A stretch of DNA of 64,000 nt, taken from positions 1,178,001 through 1,242,000 of the forward strand of contig NZ_CP012640.2 in NCBI RefSeq assembly GCF_001412595.2, in the 5' to 3' direction. The position numbers and the translations under genes were made by a program. This DNA is from Massilia sp. WG5. GTDB lineage: Bacteria; Pseudomonadota; Gammaproteobacteria; Burkholderiales; Burkholderiaceae_D. Position 1 is the stretch's first letter. Every line of letters starts with the position of its first letter. Below, one piece after another: positions 43,810 through 53,500 of the stretch. The notes below the pieces were generated by a model. That model had not been told where the DNA came from and ran no database searches. It was given only the letters and a program-made list of their open reading frames with translations.

Positions 43810-46800
43810 TCAGGCCTTCTGATCCTGCTGGCGCGCCCCGAGTTCGGCGGCAATGTGGCGTTCCAGCCGCGCCAGCAGCGCGCGCAGGCGCGCCGCCAGC
43901 GAACGCGCCTGCGCGATCGAGCCACGCTCGCGCTGGGCTTCGAGGTCGGCGCAGACGTCGCCAAAGCCCATCGCCCCCACCGTGCGCGCCGAGGACTTGA
44001 TCCGGTGCGCGACATTCGCGGCGCGCCCGATTTCGCCGGAAACCAGTGCGCGGTCGATCTCCAGCAGCCCCTCGCGCGCCGTTTCCAGGAACATGAAGGC
44101 ATATTTACGCATCTTTTCCGGATTGCCGCCGAAGGTATCGGCCAGCACCGCGAGGTCCAGCAGCGCCGGCCCCTGCGCGGCCGCCGGCGCCGGTGCCGGG
44201 ACCACCGGGCGCTGCACGCTGCGGCCCAGGGCGCGGGCGACGGTGGCGATCAGGTTCTCGGGCGCCACCGGCTTGGTCACGAATTCGTCCATCCCGGCCG
44301 CCAGGCAGCGCGCCTGGTCCTCGAGGCCGGCGTTGGCCGTCATCGCGATCACGCGCGTGTCCTTCAGCCGGACGTCGGCGCGGATGCGGCGGGTCGCTTC
44401 GAAACCGTCCATCACCGGCATCTGGACGTCCATCAGGACGCAGCCGAAGGGTTCGTCCGGTCCGCGCGCATGCATCAGCGCCAGGGCTTCGGCGCCGTTG
44501 CCGGCCACGACCACGCTGGCGCCGGCGTCTTCCAGCAGTTCGCGCGCGACCTGCTGGTTGAAGGCATTGTCCTCGACCAGCAGGATGGCGCTGCCCGCCA
44601 GCGCGCCCGGCGCGCCCGGTGCGAGGACGGGAGCGGCCGCCGGGGACAGCGCGCGCCGCGCCGGCTCGGCCGGCGTGGCCAGGCGGGCCGTGAACCAGAA
44701 GGTGCTGCCCTCGCCCGGCGCGCTGTCGACGCCGACCTCGCCGCCCATCAGTTCGGCGAGCTGCTTGCTGATCACCAGTCCCAGGCCGGTGCCGCCATAG
44801 CGGCGCGTGGTCGATGGGTCGGCCTGGTGGAAAGGCGCGAACAGGCGCGGCAATTCCTCGGCGGCGATGCCGATGCCGCGGTCGATCACCTCGAAGCGCA
44901 CCAGGGTGTCGGTGCCGAGGGTGCGCTCGGCGCGCGCCCGCACCACGATCGGCCCCCGGTCCGAGAACTTGATCGCGTTCGAGGTGAAGTTCAGCAGCAC
45001 CTGCTCGAGCCGCAGCGGATCGCCGCGCAGCGGACGCTGCAGCTCCGGCGCGATGTCGAAGTCCAGTACCAGGCCCTTCGCGCCGGCTTCCTCGCCGAGC
45101 TGGCTGGCGAGGTTGCGCATCAGTGCGTCCAGGGTGAAGTCGAGCAGGTCCAGTTCGATGCGCCCGGCCTCGATCTTGGAAAAGTCGAGGATGTGGTTGA
45201 TGATGCCCAGCAGGTGCTGGGCCGAGTGGTGGATCTTCTGCAGGTAGTCGCGCTGGCGCGGGTCGGCCGCCTGCTTCAGCGCCAGGTAGGACATCCCGAT
45301 GATGCTGTTCATCGGCGTGCGGATCTCGTGGCTCATGTTCGACAGGAAGTCGCTCTTGGCCTGGCTGGCGGCGTCGGCGCGGGCCTTCAGCTGGTACAGG
45401 TCGGTGACGTCGGTCGACACGCACAGCACCGCCACCACCTCGCCTTCGGCGCGCACCGGCACCTTCACGCTCCACAGCTGGCGCACGCTGCCGTCGGCCA
45501 GCGTGATCTCGGTCTGCACGGAGCGGCCCTGCCCGGTCTCCAGCACCGGACGGTCCAGCTCCCACGCGGCCTCGGCGCGATCGGGCGGCATGAGCTCGCG
45601 GTCGCGCCGGCCGATCATCTCCTCGGCGCGCAGGCCGGCGGCGGCGGCCGTCTTCGCGTTCACGTAGCGGAAGCGCCCCTCGTGGTCCTTCATGTCGACG
45701 TAGGCGTCGACGTTGTCCAGCACCAGGTCGAGCAGCACGCGCTGCTCGACCGCCGCGCGGCGCGACCAGTACAGCTTCAGGAACAGCGCGTAGATGATGA
45801 GGGTCGCGCCAAAACCGGACGCAAAGGCCATGCGCGGAAACCAGGTGCCGAAGCCGTCGACCAGGTCGGCCCGGCTGGCGACGAAGCGCGCCTTCCACAG
45901 GTAGCCCTGGAAGCGCACCGGCAGCACCGTTTCATACAGGGCGCGGGCGCCGCGCTGCGCCCGCGGCTCGCGCGCCTCCCCGCCGGCGCTGTCGTAGAGC
46001 AGGGTGTCGGCCTGCGTCACCGCAAGGACCCGCCTGCCGGCGGACTGCTCGGCGTTCGCCAGATACAGTTGCAGCGCCACCGGATGCTGCCCCACGCCCT
46101 CCAGCGCGCGCTGCACCAGGGTCGGTATCGAGAAGCCCATCCCGACCGAGCCGAGGTAGGCGGCACGGCGCCCTTCCACGCTGTCCGGCACGGCGCCGCC
46201 CCGGTAGACCGGCAAGCGCAGGGTCAGGGCGAGGATGGGGCGCGGGGCCGCGATCTTCAACGGCAGGGCGGAAGCGATCGGCTCCGCGCGGTCGCGCGCC
46301 TGGTCCAGCGCGCGCGCCACCGACGGCCCGTTGGCCAGCATGTCGACTCCGAGCCGGGGCCGCATCATCGGCTCCAGGTAGGTCAGCACCAGGTAGGCCG
46401 GACGGTGTCCGGGCGGCCGGATGTCGAAATCCGGATAGCCGCGCGGATCGAGGCTGCGGTCGGCCCGCACCGCGGCCACGAAGGCATCGCGCTGCGCATC
46501 GGGCACGTGGGCGCCGTAGTTGACGGATTCGATCGCCGGGTAGTTCTCGCGCACATCCAGCGATTCGACGTAGCGGTGGAACTGCAGGCGCGAGACCTCG
46601 CCGCCGTTCGCGTTGAACAGGCCGGACAGGTTGCGCACCACCTGGGCATAGGACTGCACTGCGCTGTCCAGGCGCTGGCGGGCGCCCTGGGCGATGCTGT
46701 CGAAACGGCGCTGGGCGGCATCGTCGACGGTGCGCAGCGCGCCCAGGTACAAGCCGGCGCCCACCAGCAGCGCGAGCCACAAGCCGCCGGCCCACAGGGC

Positions 46801-46863
46801 GATGCGCACCGGGCCGCGGGCGCCGACGGTCTTGCCCATGTTGCGCGTACTCGCTTCAGCCAT
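43810..46863 (-). CDS. CHASE-domain hybrid sensor histidine kinase with REC and Hpt domains
   Basis: A 1017-residue membrane hybrid kinase. After one TM helix (about 20-45) comes a periplasmic CHASE-type sensor domain (about 70-330; RYVESLDVRENYPAIESVNYG is typical), a second TM helix (about 345-365), a PAS domain (about 375-490), HisKA with His512 in SNMSHEIRTPMNSIIG, an ATPase domain (NAIKFS, GTGLGLVISKQL), a receiver (LLVEDNAFNQQVARELL and LMDVQMPVMDG) and a C-terminal Hpt domain (AHRIKSSARTVGA). Phosphate can thus pass inside one chain, but its output regulator is not adjacent. The ATG at 46863 is favoured over a TTG at 46914. It is divergent from the prolyl oligopeptidase gene (108 bp). 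Confidence 0.92.
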   Translation of the reverse strand: MAEASTRNMGKTVGARGPVRIALWAGGLWLALLVGAGLYLGALRTVDDAAQRRFDSIAQGARQRLDSAVQSYAQVVRNLSGLFNANGGEVSRLQFHRYVESLDVRENYPAIESVNYGAHVPDAQRDAFVAAVRADRSLDPRGYPDFDIRPPGHRPAYLVLTYLEPMMRPRLGVDMLANGPSVARALDQARDRAEPIASALPLKIAAPRPILALTLRLPVYRGGAVPDSVEGRRAAYLGSVGMGFSIPTLVQRALEGVGQHPVALQLYLANAEQSAGRRVLAVTQADTLLYDSAGGEAREPRAQRGARALYETVLPVRFQGYLWKARFVASRADLVDGFGTWFPRMAFASGFGATLIIYALFLKLYWSRRAAVEQRVLLDLVLDNVDAYVDMKDHEGRFRYVNAKTAAAAGLRAEEMIGRRDRELMPPDRAEAAWELDRPVLETGQGRSVQTEITLADGSVRQLWSVKVPVRAEGEVVAVLCVSTDVTDLYQLKARADAASQAKSDFLSNMSHEIRTPMNSIIGMSYLALKQAADPRQRDYLQKIHHSAQHLLGIINHILDFSKIEAGRIELDLLDFTLDALMRNLASQLGEEAGAKGLVLDFDIAPELQRPLRGDPLRLEQVLLNFTSNAIKFSDRGPIVVRARAERTLGTDTLVRFEVIDRGIGIAAEELPRLFAPFHQADPSTTRRYGGTGLGLVISKQLAELMGGEVGVDSAPGEGSTFWFTARLATPAEPARRALSPAAAPVLAPGAPGALAGSAILLVEDNAFNQQVARELLEDAGASVVVAGNGAEALALMHARGPDEPFGCVLMDVQMPVMDGFEATRRIRADVRLKDTRVIAMTANAGLEDQARCLAAGMDEFVTKPVAPENLIATVARALGRSVQRPVVPAPAPAAAQGPALLDLAVLADTFGGNPEKMRKYAFMFLETAREGLLEIDRALVSGEIGRAANVAHRIKSSARTVGAMGFGDVCADLEAQRERGSIAQARSLAARLRALLARLERHIAAELGARQQDQKA

Positions 46864-46971
46864 GTCAGTGTTGGGTGTGCGGCGGGAATTCGGATAGTTG
46901 CTAGTATTACGCAATCGGCCTCAAATGGCGAGAGCCCAACAGTCAAACAGCGGCGCTTAAGGAACAGGCAT

Positions 46972-49035
46972 ATGCAATCGATGGAACAGGATCCCTACCT
47001 CTGGCTGGAAGAGGTCGACTCCGAGCGCGCGCTCGGCTGGGTCGCCGGCCACAATGCCGGCGCCGAGGCCGAGCTGACCGCGGCGCCCGGCTACGCGCCG
47101 CTGCGCACGCGCCTGAAGGACATCCTCGATTCGAAGGACCGGATCCCCTACGTGGGCCGGCATGGCGGCTGGTTCTACAATTTCTGGCGCGACGCCGACC
47201 ACCCGCGCGGCCTCTGGCGCCGCACCACCCTCGATGAATACCGCAAGCCGGCCCCGCAATGGCAGACCGTGCTGGATCTCGACCGGCTGGCGCGCGACGA
47301 GGACGAGAACTGGGTCTGGGCCGGGGCGTCGCACCTGAAACCGCAGGGCGGACGCGCGCTCGTCTCGCTGTCGCGCGGCGGCGGCGATGCCCACGTGGTG
47401 CGCGAATTCGACCTCGACAGCCTGGCCTTTGTCGAGGATGGCTTCAGGCTTCCCGAAGCCAAGGCCAGCACCGGCTGGATCGACCGCGACACCATCTTCG
47501 TGGCCACCGATTTCGGCCCCGGCTCGATGACCAGCTCCGGCTATCCGCGCGTGGTCAGGGAATGGAAGCGCGGCGACCCGCTCGAAGCCGCGCGGCCGGT
47601 CTACGAAGCGCAGCCGGACGACCTCTCGGCCTCGGCCTGGTACGACTACACACCCGGGTACGAGCGCCAGTTCGTGCAGCGCCAGATCGGCTTCTACAGC
47701 AGCGAACTGTTCGTGCGCGACCCGGCCGGCGGCGCGCTGACCCGCGTCGACAAGCCCGAGGACGCCGACGCCTTCACGGTGCGCGACCAGCTGCTGGTCC
47801 AGCTGCGCTCCGACTGGCAGGCCGGCGGCGCGTCGTTCCCGCAGGGCGCGCTGCTGGCGATCGACTTCGCGCGCTTCCTCGACGGCGAGCGCGATTTCAG
47901 CACCCTGTTCACGCCCACCGAGACGACCTCGCTGGACGGCATCGCCGTGACCCGCGACGCGATCCTGCTGACGGTGCTGGACAAGGTCAAGAACCGGATC
48001 GTCGAACTGCGCCACGAGGACGGCGGCTGGCAGCGGCGCGAAGTCCTGGCGCCCGGCATGGGCGCGCTGGGCGTGTCCGGCGTCGACGAGATCGAATCGG
48101 ACGACTACTTCCTGACCGTGACCGACTTCCTGACCCCGAGCACGCTCTACCTGGGCCACGCCGGCAGCGACGAGCGCGAACTGCTGAAGGCGATGCCGGC
48201 CTTCTTCGACGCCAGCCCCTACACGGTGAGCCAGTTCGATGTGGTGTCGCGCGACGGCGCGCGCATCCCCTACTTTGTCGTGATGCGCAGGGACACGCCG
48301 ATGGACGGCGCCAATCCGACCCTGCTCTACGGGTACGGCGGCTTCGAAGTGTCGCTCACGCCCTTCTACAGCGGCATCACCGGCGAGGCCTGGCTGGCGC
48401 GCGGCGGCGTCTACGTGCTCGCGAACATTCGCGGCGGCGGCGAGTTCGGCCCGCGCTGGCACCAGGCTGCGCTCAAGCACCAGCGCCAGAAGGCCTTCGA
48501 CGATTTCCTGGCGGTGGCCGAAGACTTGGTCGCGCGCCGTCTCACCAGCCCGCCCCACCTGGGCATCATGGGCGGCAGCAACGGCGGCCTGCTGGTAGGG
48601 GCCGCGCTGACCCAGCGTCCGGAGCTGTTCGGCGCCGTGGTCTGCCAGGTGCCGCTGCTGGACATGCGCCGCTACCACCAGTTGCTGGCCGGCGCATCCT
48701 GGATGGGCGAGTACGGCGATCCGGACGACCCCGAGGAATGGGCCTACATCGGCAAATACTCCCCCTATCACCAGGTATCGCGGGAGCGCCGCTATCCGCG
48801 CGTGCTGTTCACCACCTCCACCCGCGACGACCGTGTCCATCCGGGCCATGCACGCAAGATGGCGGCCCTGATGCGGGAACAGGGTCACGAGGTGCTGTAC
48901 TGGGAAAACACGGAGGGCGGCCACGCCGGCGCAGCGAACAACGAGCAGACGGCGACGATGTGGGCCTTGACCTATACCTTCCTCTGGCAAGAACTGGCCC
49001 GGAAATCAAGCCCGGAAACACCAAGCTTGCGGTAG
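46972..49035 (+). CDS. Prolyl oligopeptidase family serine peptidase (S9A)
   Basis: A 687-residue S9A-family enzyme. The N-terminal strand-rich part is the seven-bladed propeller (about 60-400). The catalytic triad is readable: nucleophile in MGGSNGGLL (S536), acid in TRDDRVHPGH (D619/D620) and His in EGGHAG (H651). The NIRGGGEFGPRWH segment forms the oxyanion side. No signal peptide is present, so it is probably cytosolic. These peptidases cut proline- or basic-residue-containing short peptides. AAGGAACAGG before the ATG is a good ribosome-binding site; the gene is divergent from the CHASE kinase. Confidence 0.92.
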   Translation: MQSMEQDPYLWLEEVDSERALGWVAGHNAGAEAELTAAPGYAPLRTRLKDILDSKDRIPYVGRHGGWFYNFWRDADHPRGLWRRTTLDEYRKPAPQWQTVLDLDRLARDEDENWVWAGASHLKPQGGRALVSLSRGGGDAHVVREFDLDSLAFVEDGFRLPEAKASTGWIDRDTIFVATDFGPGSMTSSGYPRVVREWKRGDPLEAARPVYEAQPDDLSASAWYDYTPGYERQFVQRQIGFYSSELFVRDPAGGALTRVDKPEDADAFTVRDQLLVQLRSDWQAGGASFPQGALLAIDFARFLDGERDFSTLFTPTETTSLDGIAVTRDAILLTVLDKVKNRIVELRHEDGGWQRREVLAPGMGALGVSGVDEIESDDYFLTVTDFLTPSTLYLGHAGSDERELLKAMPAFFDASPYTVSQFDVVSRDGARIPYFVVMRRDTPMDGANPTLLYGYGGFEVSLTPFYSGITGEAWLARGGVYVLANIRGGGEFGPRWHQAALKHQRQKAFDDFLAVAEDLVARRLTSPPHLGIMGGSNGGLLVGAALTQRPELFGAVVCQVPLLDMRRYHQLLAGASWMGEYGDPDDPEEWAYIGKYSPYHQVSRERRYPRVLFTTSTRDDRVHPGHARKMAALMREQGHEVLYWENTEGGHAGAANNEQTATMWALTYTFLWQELARKSSPETPSLR

Positions 49036-49181
49036 CTCAACTAGCGCAACAACAGTTTCCTGTGTTTACGAGGGATTCCTGTCGGAACTATCAATATTGC
49101 TAGGTCGCCGGATGAATGATGCATGGAATACTTGTCTTGTCTTCCATACATCTTTACAACCCTTTCCAGAGAGGAGCGGCG

Positions 49182-49451
49182 ATGGCTAATGATTTCGTTA
49201 CCGAAGCAAGCCTGCGGGAGCCCGAGGCGGTCAATGCAAAATTCCAGGCAGCGCTGGCTCCGACCGTCAGCGAGCTGAAGAAATACCGCATCAGCAAGCG
49301 GGAAAGCCAGGAAAAATTCTGGGGACGCTTCGGCGTGACGCAGTCGAGCGGCAGCCGCTTCGAAACGGGCCTGGCCATTCCTGCGCCGGTGGCCCTGCTG
49401 TTGAAGCTCTATGTAAATGGCAAGCTCAACGATGGTGATCTTCTGGGCTGA
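49182..49451 (+). CDS. Small HTH (XRE-like) DNA-binding protein
   Basis: An 89-residue protein. Residues about 35-80 look like a helix-turn-helix: SKRESQEKFWGRFGVTQSSGSRFETG, which resembles the XRE-type pattern with a turn at FGVTQSS and a recognition helix GSRFE. A GAGGAG ribosome-binding site precedes the ATG at 49182. Its 3' end overlaps the converging LuxR-type gene by 26 bp, so transcription from each could interfere with the other. The role is probably local regulation. Confidence 0.72.
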   Translation: MANDFVTEASLREPEAVNAKFQAALAPTVSELKKYRISKRESQEKFWGRFGVTQSSGSRFETGLAIPAPVALLLKLYVNGKLNDGDLLG

Positions 49452-50157
49452 TCAGCCCCAGCGAGATCGCCCTCACCACCGCCTGCTGCCGGGTGTTGAC
49501 GTTGAATTTCTGGCGAATGTTGCCCATATGGAAATTCACCGTCGCCTCGGAGCAGCCGGTGATCTTTGAAATCTCCCACGACGATTTCCCCGCCATCACC
49601 CAGTTCAAGACTTCGAGTTCGCGCGGCGTGAGCCGTGGCGCAGCTTCCTGCGTGGGCGGCGGGCAGAAGCGGACGCCGGAAGCGAAGGCATGGTCGCGCA
49701 CCAGGGCCAGTTCCGGCAGCAGCGGCTGCGCCTCGGTGGCAAAGCTCCGCTCCGGACCGGGATCGCAGGCAAAGGTCAGCATGCCGAACTCGCCGTTCGG
49801 GCCGTGGATCGGAAAGGTGACGCCGGCGCGGATGCCCTGCTTGCAACCGTCTTCATACATGGCGCGCTGGGCCGGGCTGCGAAAGGTGTCGGCCTGCCAC
49901 ACCAGCGGTAAAGTGCTCGACAGGCAATGGCTGACCGTCGGGTCGACATAGGCGAGGCGCTCGGCCTCGTAACGTTCCCGCCACTTGCGCGGGTAATTGG
50001 TCTGGAAAAATGCATGCTCCAGGCGGGCATGGCGCGAGCCCGACATCGCAAACAAGACTTTCTCGAAACCATAGTGCCGGCCCAGGGAAAACAGCGCTTC
50101 TCCCCAGCTCGACGCCGTGTCGCTATGCATCAGCTCGTCAAGATCGACGGTCATCAT
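49426..50157 (-). CDS. LuxR-family transcriptional regulator with acyl-homoserine-lactone-type domain (LuxR solo)
   Basis: A 243-residue LuxR regulator. The N-terminal domain (about 15-165) keeps the residues that contact AHL in TraR/LuxR: W and Y in RKWRERYEAERLAYVDPTV (including the Asp and Pro) and the Trp in LPLVWQADTF, plus the Gly in GIRAGVTFPIHG. The C-terminal HTH (about 175-240; LTPRELEVLNWVMAGKSSWEISKITGCSEATVNFHMGNIRQKF) is standard. No luxI-type synthase is found in the window, so it is a solo that may detect signals from others. GGAG lies before the start. Its 3' end overlaps the small HTH gene. Confidence 0.9.
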   Translation of the reverse strand: MMTVDLDELMHSDTASSWGEALFSLGRHYGFEKVLFAMSGSRHARLEHAFFQTNYPRKWRERYEAERLAYVDPTVSHCLSSTLPLVWQADTFRSPAQRAMYEDGCKQGIRAGVTFPIHGPNGEFGMLTFACDPGPERSFATEAQPLLPELALVRDHAFASGVRFCPPPTQEAAPRLTPRELEVLNWVMAGKSSWEISKITGCSEATVNFHMGNIRQKFNVNTRQQAVVRAISLGLISPEDHHR

Positions 50158-50540
50158 GGTTCACTCCGCGCGCTGTTGATGTAACACCCGTATGCTAGTT
50201 GAGTTGTAACCAAAAAGCACGAAAAATTATTCTTTTAATCACTTTCACTACGACAATTATTTAAAATTAGTTGTCGCCTTACTACAACTACTCCCCAAGC
50301 GGGCTGTCAATCGTGCGCCGCCTCCCGCCAGAGTCCGTTAAGCTCGCGCGAATCGTCTCTTCAAAATTGCTTGTTCGCAAGTTTATAACACGATTCACAG
50401 TGTTGTTATTTTTGCTTGCCGTAGACTTGACTTGATAAGACACAAGAGTATCTTTACGTCTTTCCAAACATTTAACAAAACTGCCCTGGCGATGCTCCCC
50501 GCGCGCGCTCTACCTTCTCTACCTCGAGGAACCCTGGTCA
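50158..50540. other. AT-rich intergenic region with possible promoter of the poly-HAMP kinase
   Basis: No gene is supported in these 383 bp. It separates the LuxR solo from the large kinase and is distinctly AT-rich. TTGACT (50427-50432) and TATCTT (50449-50454) with a 16-bp spacer resemble a sigma-70 promoter about 85 bp before the kinase ATG. The left part would hold the promoter of the LuxR gene; I saw no clear lux-box palindrome. Confidence 0.55.
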
Positions 50541-53500
50541 ATGAATAACATGACTGACATGGCTGAACAGCTGGATGTCAAGCTGCTGCTTTCGACGCTG
50601 ATGGCGCTGAAAAAAGGCGACTTCTCCGTGCGCATGCCCTCCGACTGGACCGGCGTGTCCGGCAAGATCGCCGACACCCTGAACGACATCATCGAGACCA
50701 AGCAGAAAATGGTCGAGACGGTGACCGAGGTATCGCGCGTGGTCGGCCGCGAAGGCCACCTGACCCAGCGCGCCGACGTGCCGGGCGTGGTCGGCGGCTG
50801 GTCGACCATCATCAGCTCCGTGAACACCCTGATCGACGACCTGGTGCGTCCGACCACCGAGATGGCGCGCGTCATCGGCGCGGTGGCGAAGGGCGACCTG
50901 TCGCAGACGATGGCGCTGGAGGTCGACGGGCACCCGCTGAAGGGCCAGTACCTGCGCGCGGCGACCACCGCGAACACCATGGTGGAACAGCTCTCCTCCT
51001 TCTCCTCCGAAGTGACGCGCGTGGCGCGCGAGGTCGGTACCGAGGGCAAGCTGGGCGGCCAGGCCTACGTGCCGGGCGTCGCGGGTACCTGGAAGGACTT
51101 GACCGACTCGGTGAACTCGATGGCGGGTAACCTGACCTCGCAGGTGCGTAACATCGCCGAGGTGACCACCGCGGTGGCGAACGGCGACCTGTCGAAGAAG
51201 ATCACGGTGGACGTGCGCGGCGAGATCCTGCAGCTGAAGGACACCATCAACGTGATGGTGGACCAGCTGCGTTCCTTCGCTTCCGAGGTGACCCGGGTGG
51301 CGCGCGAGGTGGGTACCGAGGGCAAGCTGGGCGGCCAGGCCTATGTGCCGGGCGTCGGCGGCACCTGGAAGGACTTGACCGACAACGTGAACTTCATGGC
51401 GTCCAACCTGACGGGCCAGGTGCGTAACATCGCGGCGGTGACGACCGCGGTGGCGAACGGCGACCTGTCCAAGAAGATTACCGTCGACGTGAAGGGCGAG
51501 ATCCTGGAACTGAAGAACACCATCAACGTGATGGTGGACCAGCTGTCCTCGTTCGCATCCGAGGTGACCCGGGTGGCGCGCGAGGTGGGTACCGAGGGCA
51601 AGCTGGGCGGCCAGGCGCAGGTGAAGGGCGTGGCCGGCACCTGGAAGGACTTGACCGACTCGGTGAACTCGATGGCGGGTAACCTGACCGGCCAGGTGCG
51701 TAACATCGCGGACGTGACGACCGCGGTGGCGAACGGCGACCTGTCGAAGAAGATTACCGTGGACGTGAAGGGCGAGATTCTCGAACTGAAGAACACCATC
51801 AACGTCATGGTGGACCAGCTGAACTCCTTCGCTTCCGAGGTGACGCGCGTGGCGCGCGAGGTGGGTACCGAAGGCCGTCTGGGCGGCCAGGCGAACGTGC
51901 CGGGCGTGGCCGGCACCTGGAAGGACCTGACCGACGGCGTGAACTCGATGGCGGGTAACCTCACGGGTCAGGTGCGTAACATCGCGGACGTGACGACCGC
52001 GGTGGCGAACGGTGACCTGTCCAAGAAGATCACCGTGGACGTGAAGGGCGAGATTCTCGAACTGAAGAACACCATCAACGTGATGGTGGACCAGCTGTCC
52101 TCGTTCGCTTCCGAAGTGACCCGGGTGGCGCGCGAGGTCGGTACCGAGGGCAAGCTGGGCGGCCAGGCCTATGTGCCGGGCGTCGGCGGCACCTGGAAGG
52201 ACTTGACCGACAACGTGAACTTCATGGCGTCCAACCTGACGGGCCAGGTGCGTAACATCGCGGCGGTGACCACCGCGGTGGCGCGCGGCGACCTGTCCAA
52301 GAAGATTACCTTGGACGTGAAGGGCGAGATTCTCGAACTGAAGGACACCATCAACGTGATGGTGGACCAGCTGTCCTCGTTCGCTTCCGAGGTGACCCGC
52401 GTGGCGCGTGAGGTGGGTACCGAGGGCAAGCTGGGCGGCCAGGCGAACGTGTCCGGCGTGGCGGGCACCTGGAAGGACTTGACCGAGAACGTGAACCAGC
52501 TGGCGGCAAACCTGACCAACCAGATGCGTGCGATCGGTGAAGTCGCGACGGCGGTGACCCGCGGCGACCTTTCGCGTTCGATTCAGGTGGAAGCCCGTGG
52601 CGAGATGTCCTACCTGAAGGACAACATCAACGAGATGATCCGTAACCTGAAGGAGACCACGCAGAAGAACGCGCAGCAGGACTGGCTGAAGACCAACCTG
52701 GCGCGCTTCACCCGCCTGCTGCAGGGCCAGCGCGACCTGGGCGCGGTGACCAAGCTGATCCTGTCGGAACTGGCGCCCCTGATCACTGCCCACCACGGCG
52801 TGTTCTACATGATGGACTCCGAGGGGGTCGACGCGCGCCTGCGCCTGATCGCCTCCTACGGCTACCGTTCGAGCCGCAAGCTGCCGACCTCCTTCCTGCC
52901 CGGCGAAGGCCTGGTGGGCCAGTGCGCGCTGGAGAAGACCCGCATCTGGCTGACCGACGTCCCGCGCGACTACATCCAGGTCTCGTCCGGCCTGGGCGCG
53001 GCGCCGCCGACCAACATCGTGGTGCTGCCGATCCTGTTCGAACAGCAGGTCAAGGCCGTCATCGAGATCGCCTCGCTGGACCGCTTCACCGAGACCCACC
53101 TGTCCTTCCTCGACCAGCTGATGGAATCGATCGGCGTGGTGCTGAACACCATCGAGGCGAACAGCCGTACCGAATCGCTGCTGACCCAGTCGCAGTCGCT
53201 GGCGCAGGAACTCCAGCAGACCAACCAGGAACTGGCGGAAAAGGCGCGCCTGCTGTCCGAGCAGAACATCGAGGTGGAACGCAAGAACCGCGAGGTGGAA
53301 CAGGCCAAGCTGGCGCTGGAAGAAAAGGCGACCCAGCTGGCGCTGTCCTCGAAGTACAAGTCCGAGTTCCTGGCGAATATGTCGCACGAACTGCGTACGC
53401 CATTGAACTCGCTGCTGATCCTGGCGCAGCAGCTCTCGGACAACCCGGAAGGCAACCTGTCGATGAAGCAGGTGGAATTCGCGAAGACCATCCACGGCTC

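Noticed and set aside
43855-46971. A long upstream extension of the prolyl oligopeptidase reading frame
   Set aside because: It lies antisense to the CHASE kinase and has biased, motif-free sequence; the ATG at 46972 with AAGGAACAGG gives a complete peptidase.
50158-50230. Lux box upstream of the LuxR solo
   Set aside because: GTAACACC and TTGTAACC repeats are visible, but they do not form the 18-20 bp palindrome expected.
51009-52664. Regular tandem repeats considered as a CRISPR or satellite array
   Set aside because: The unit is 276 bp without spacers and is fully coding in one frame, so it is a protein repeat.
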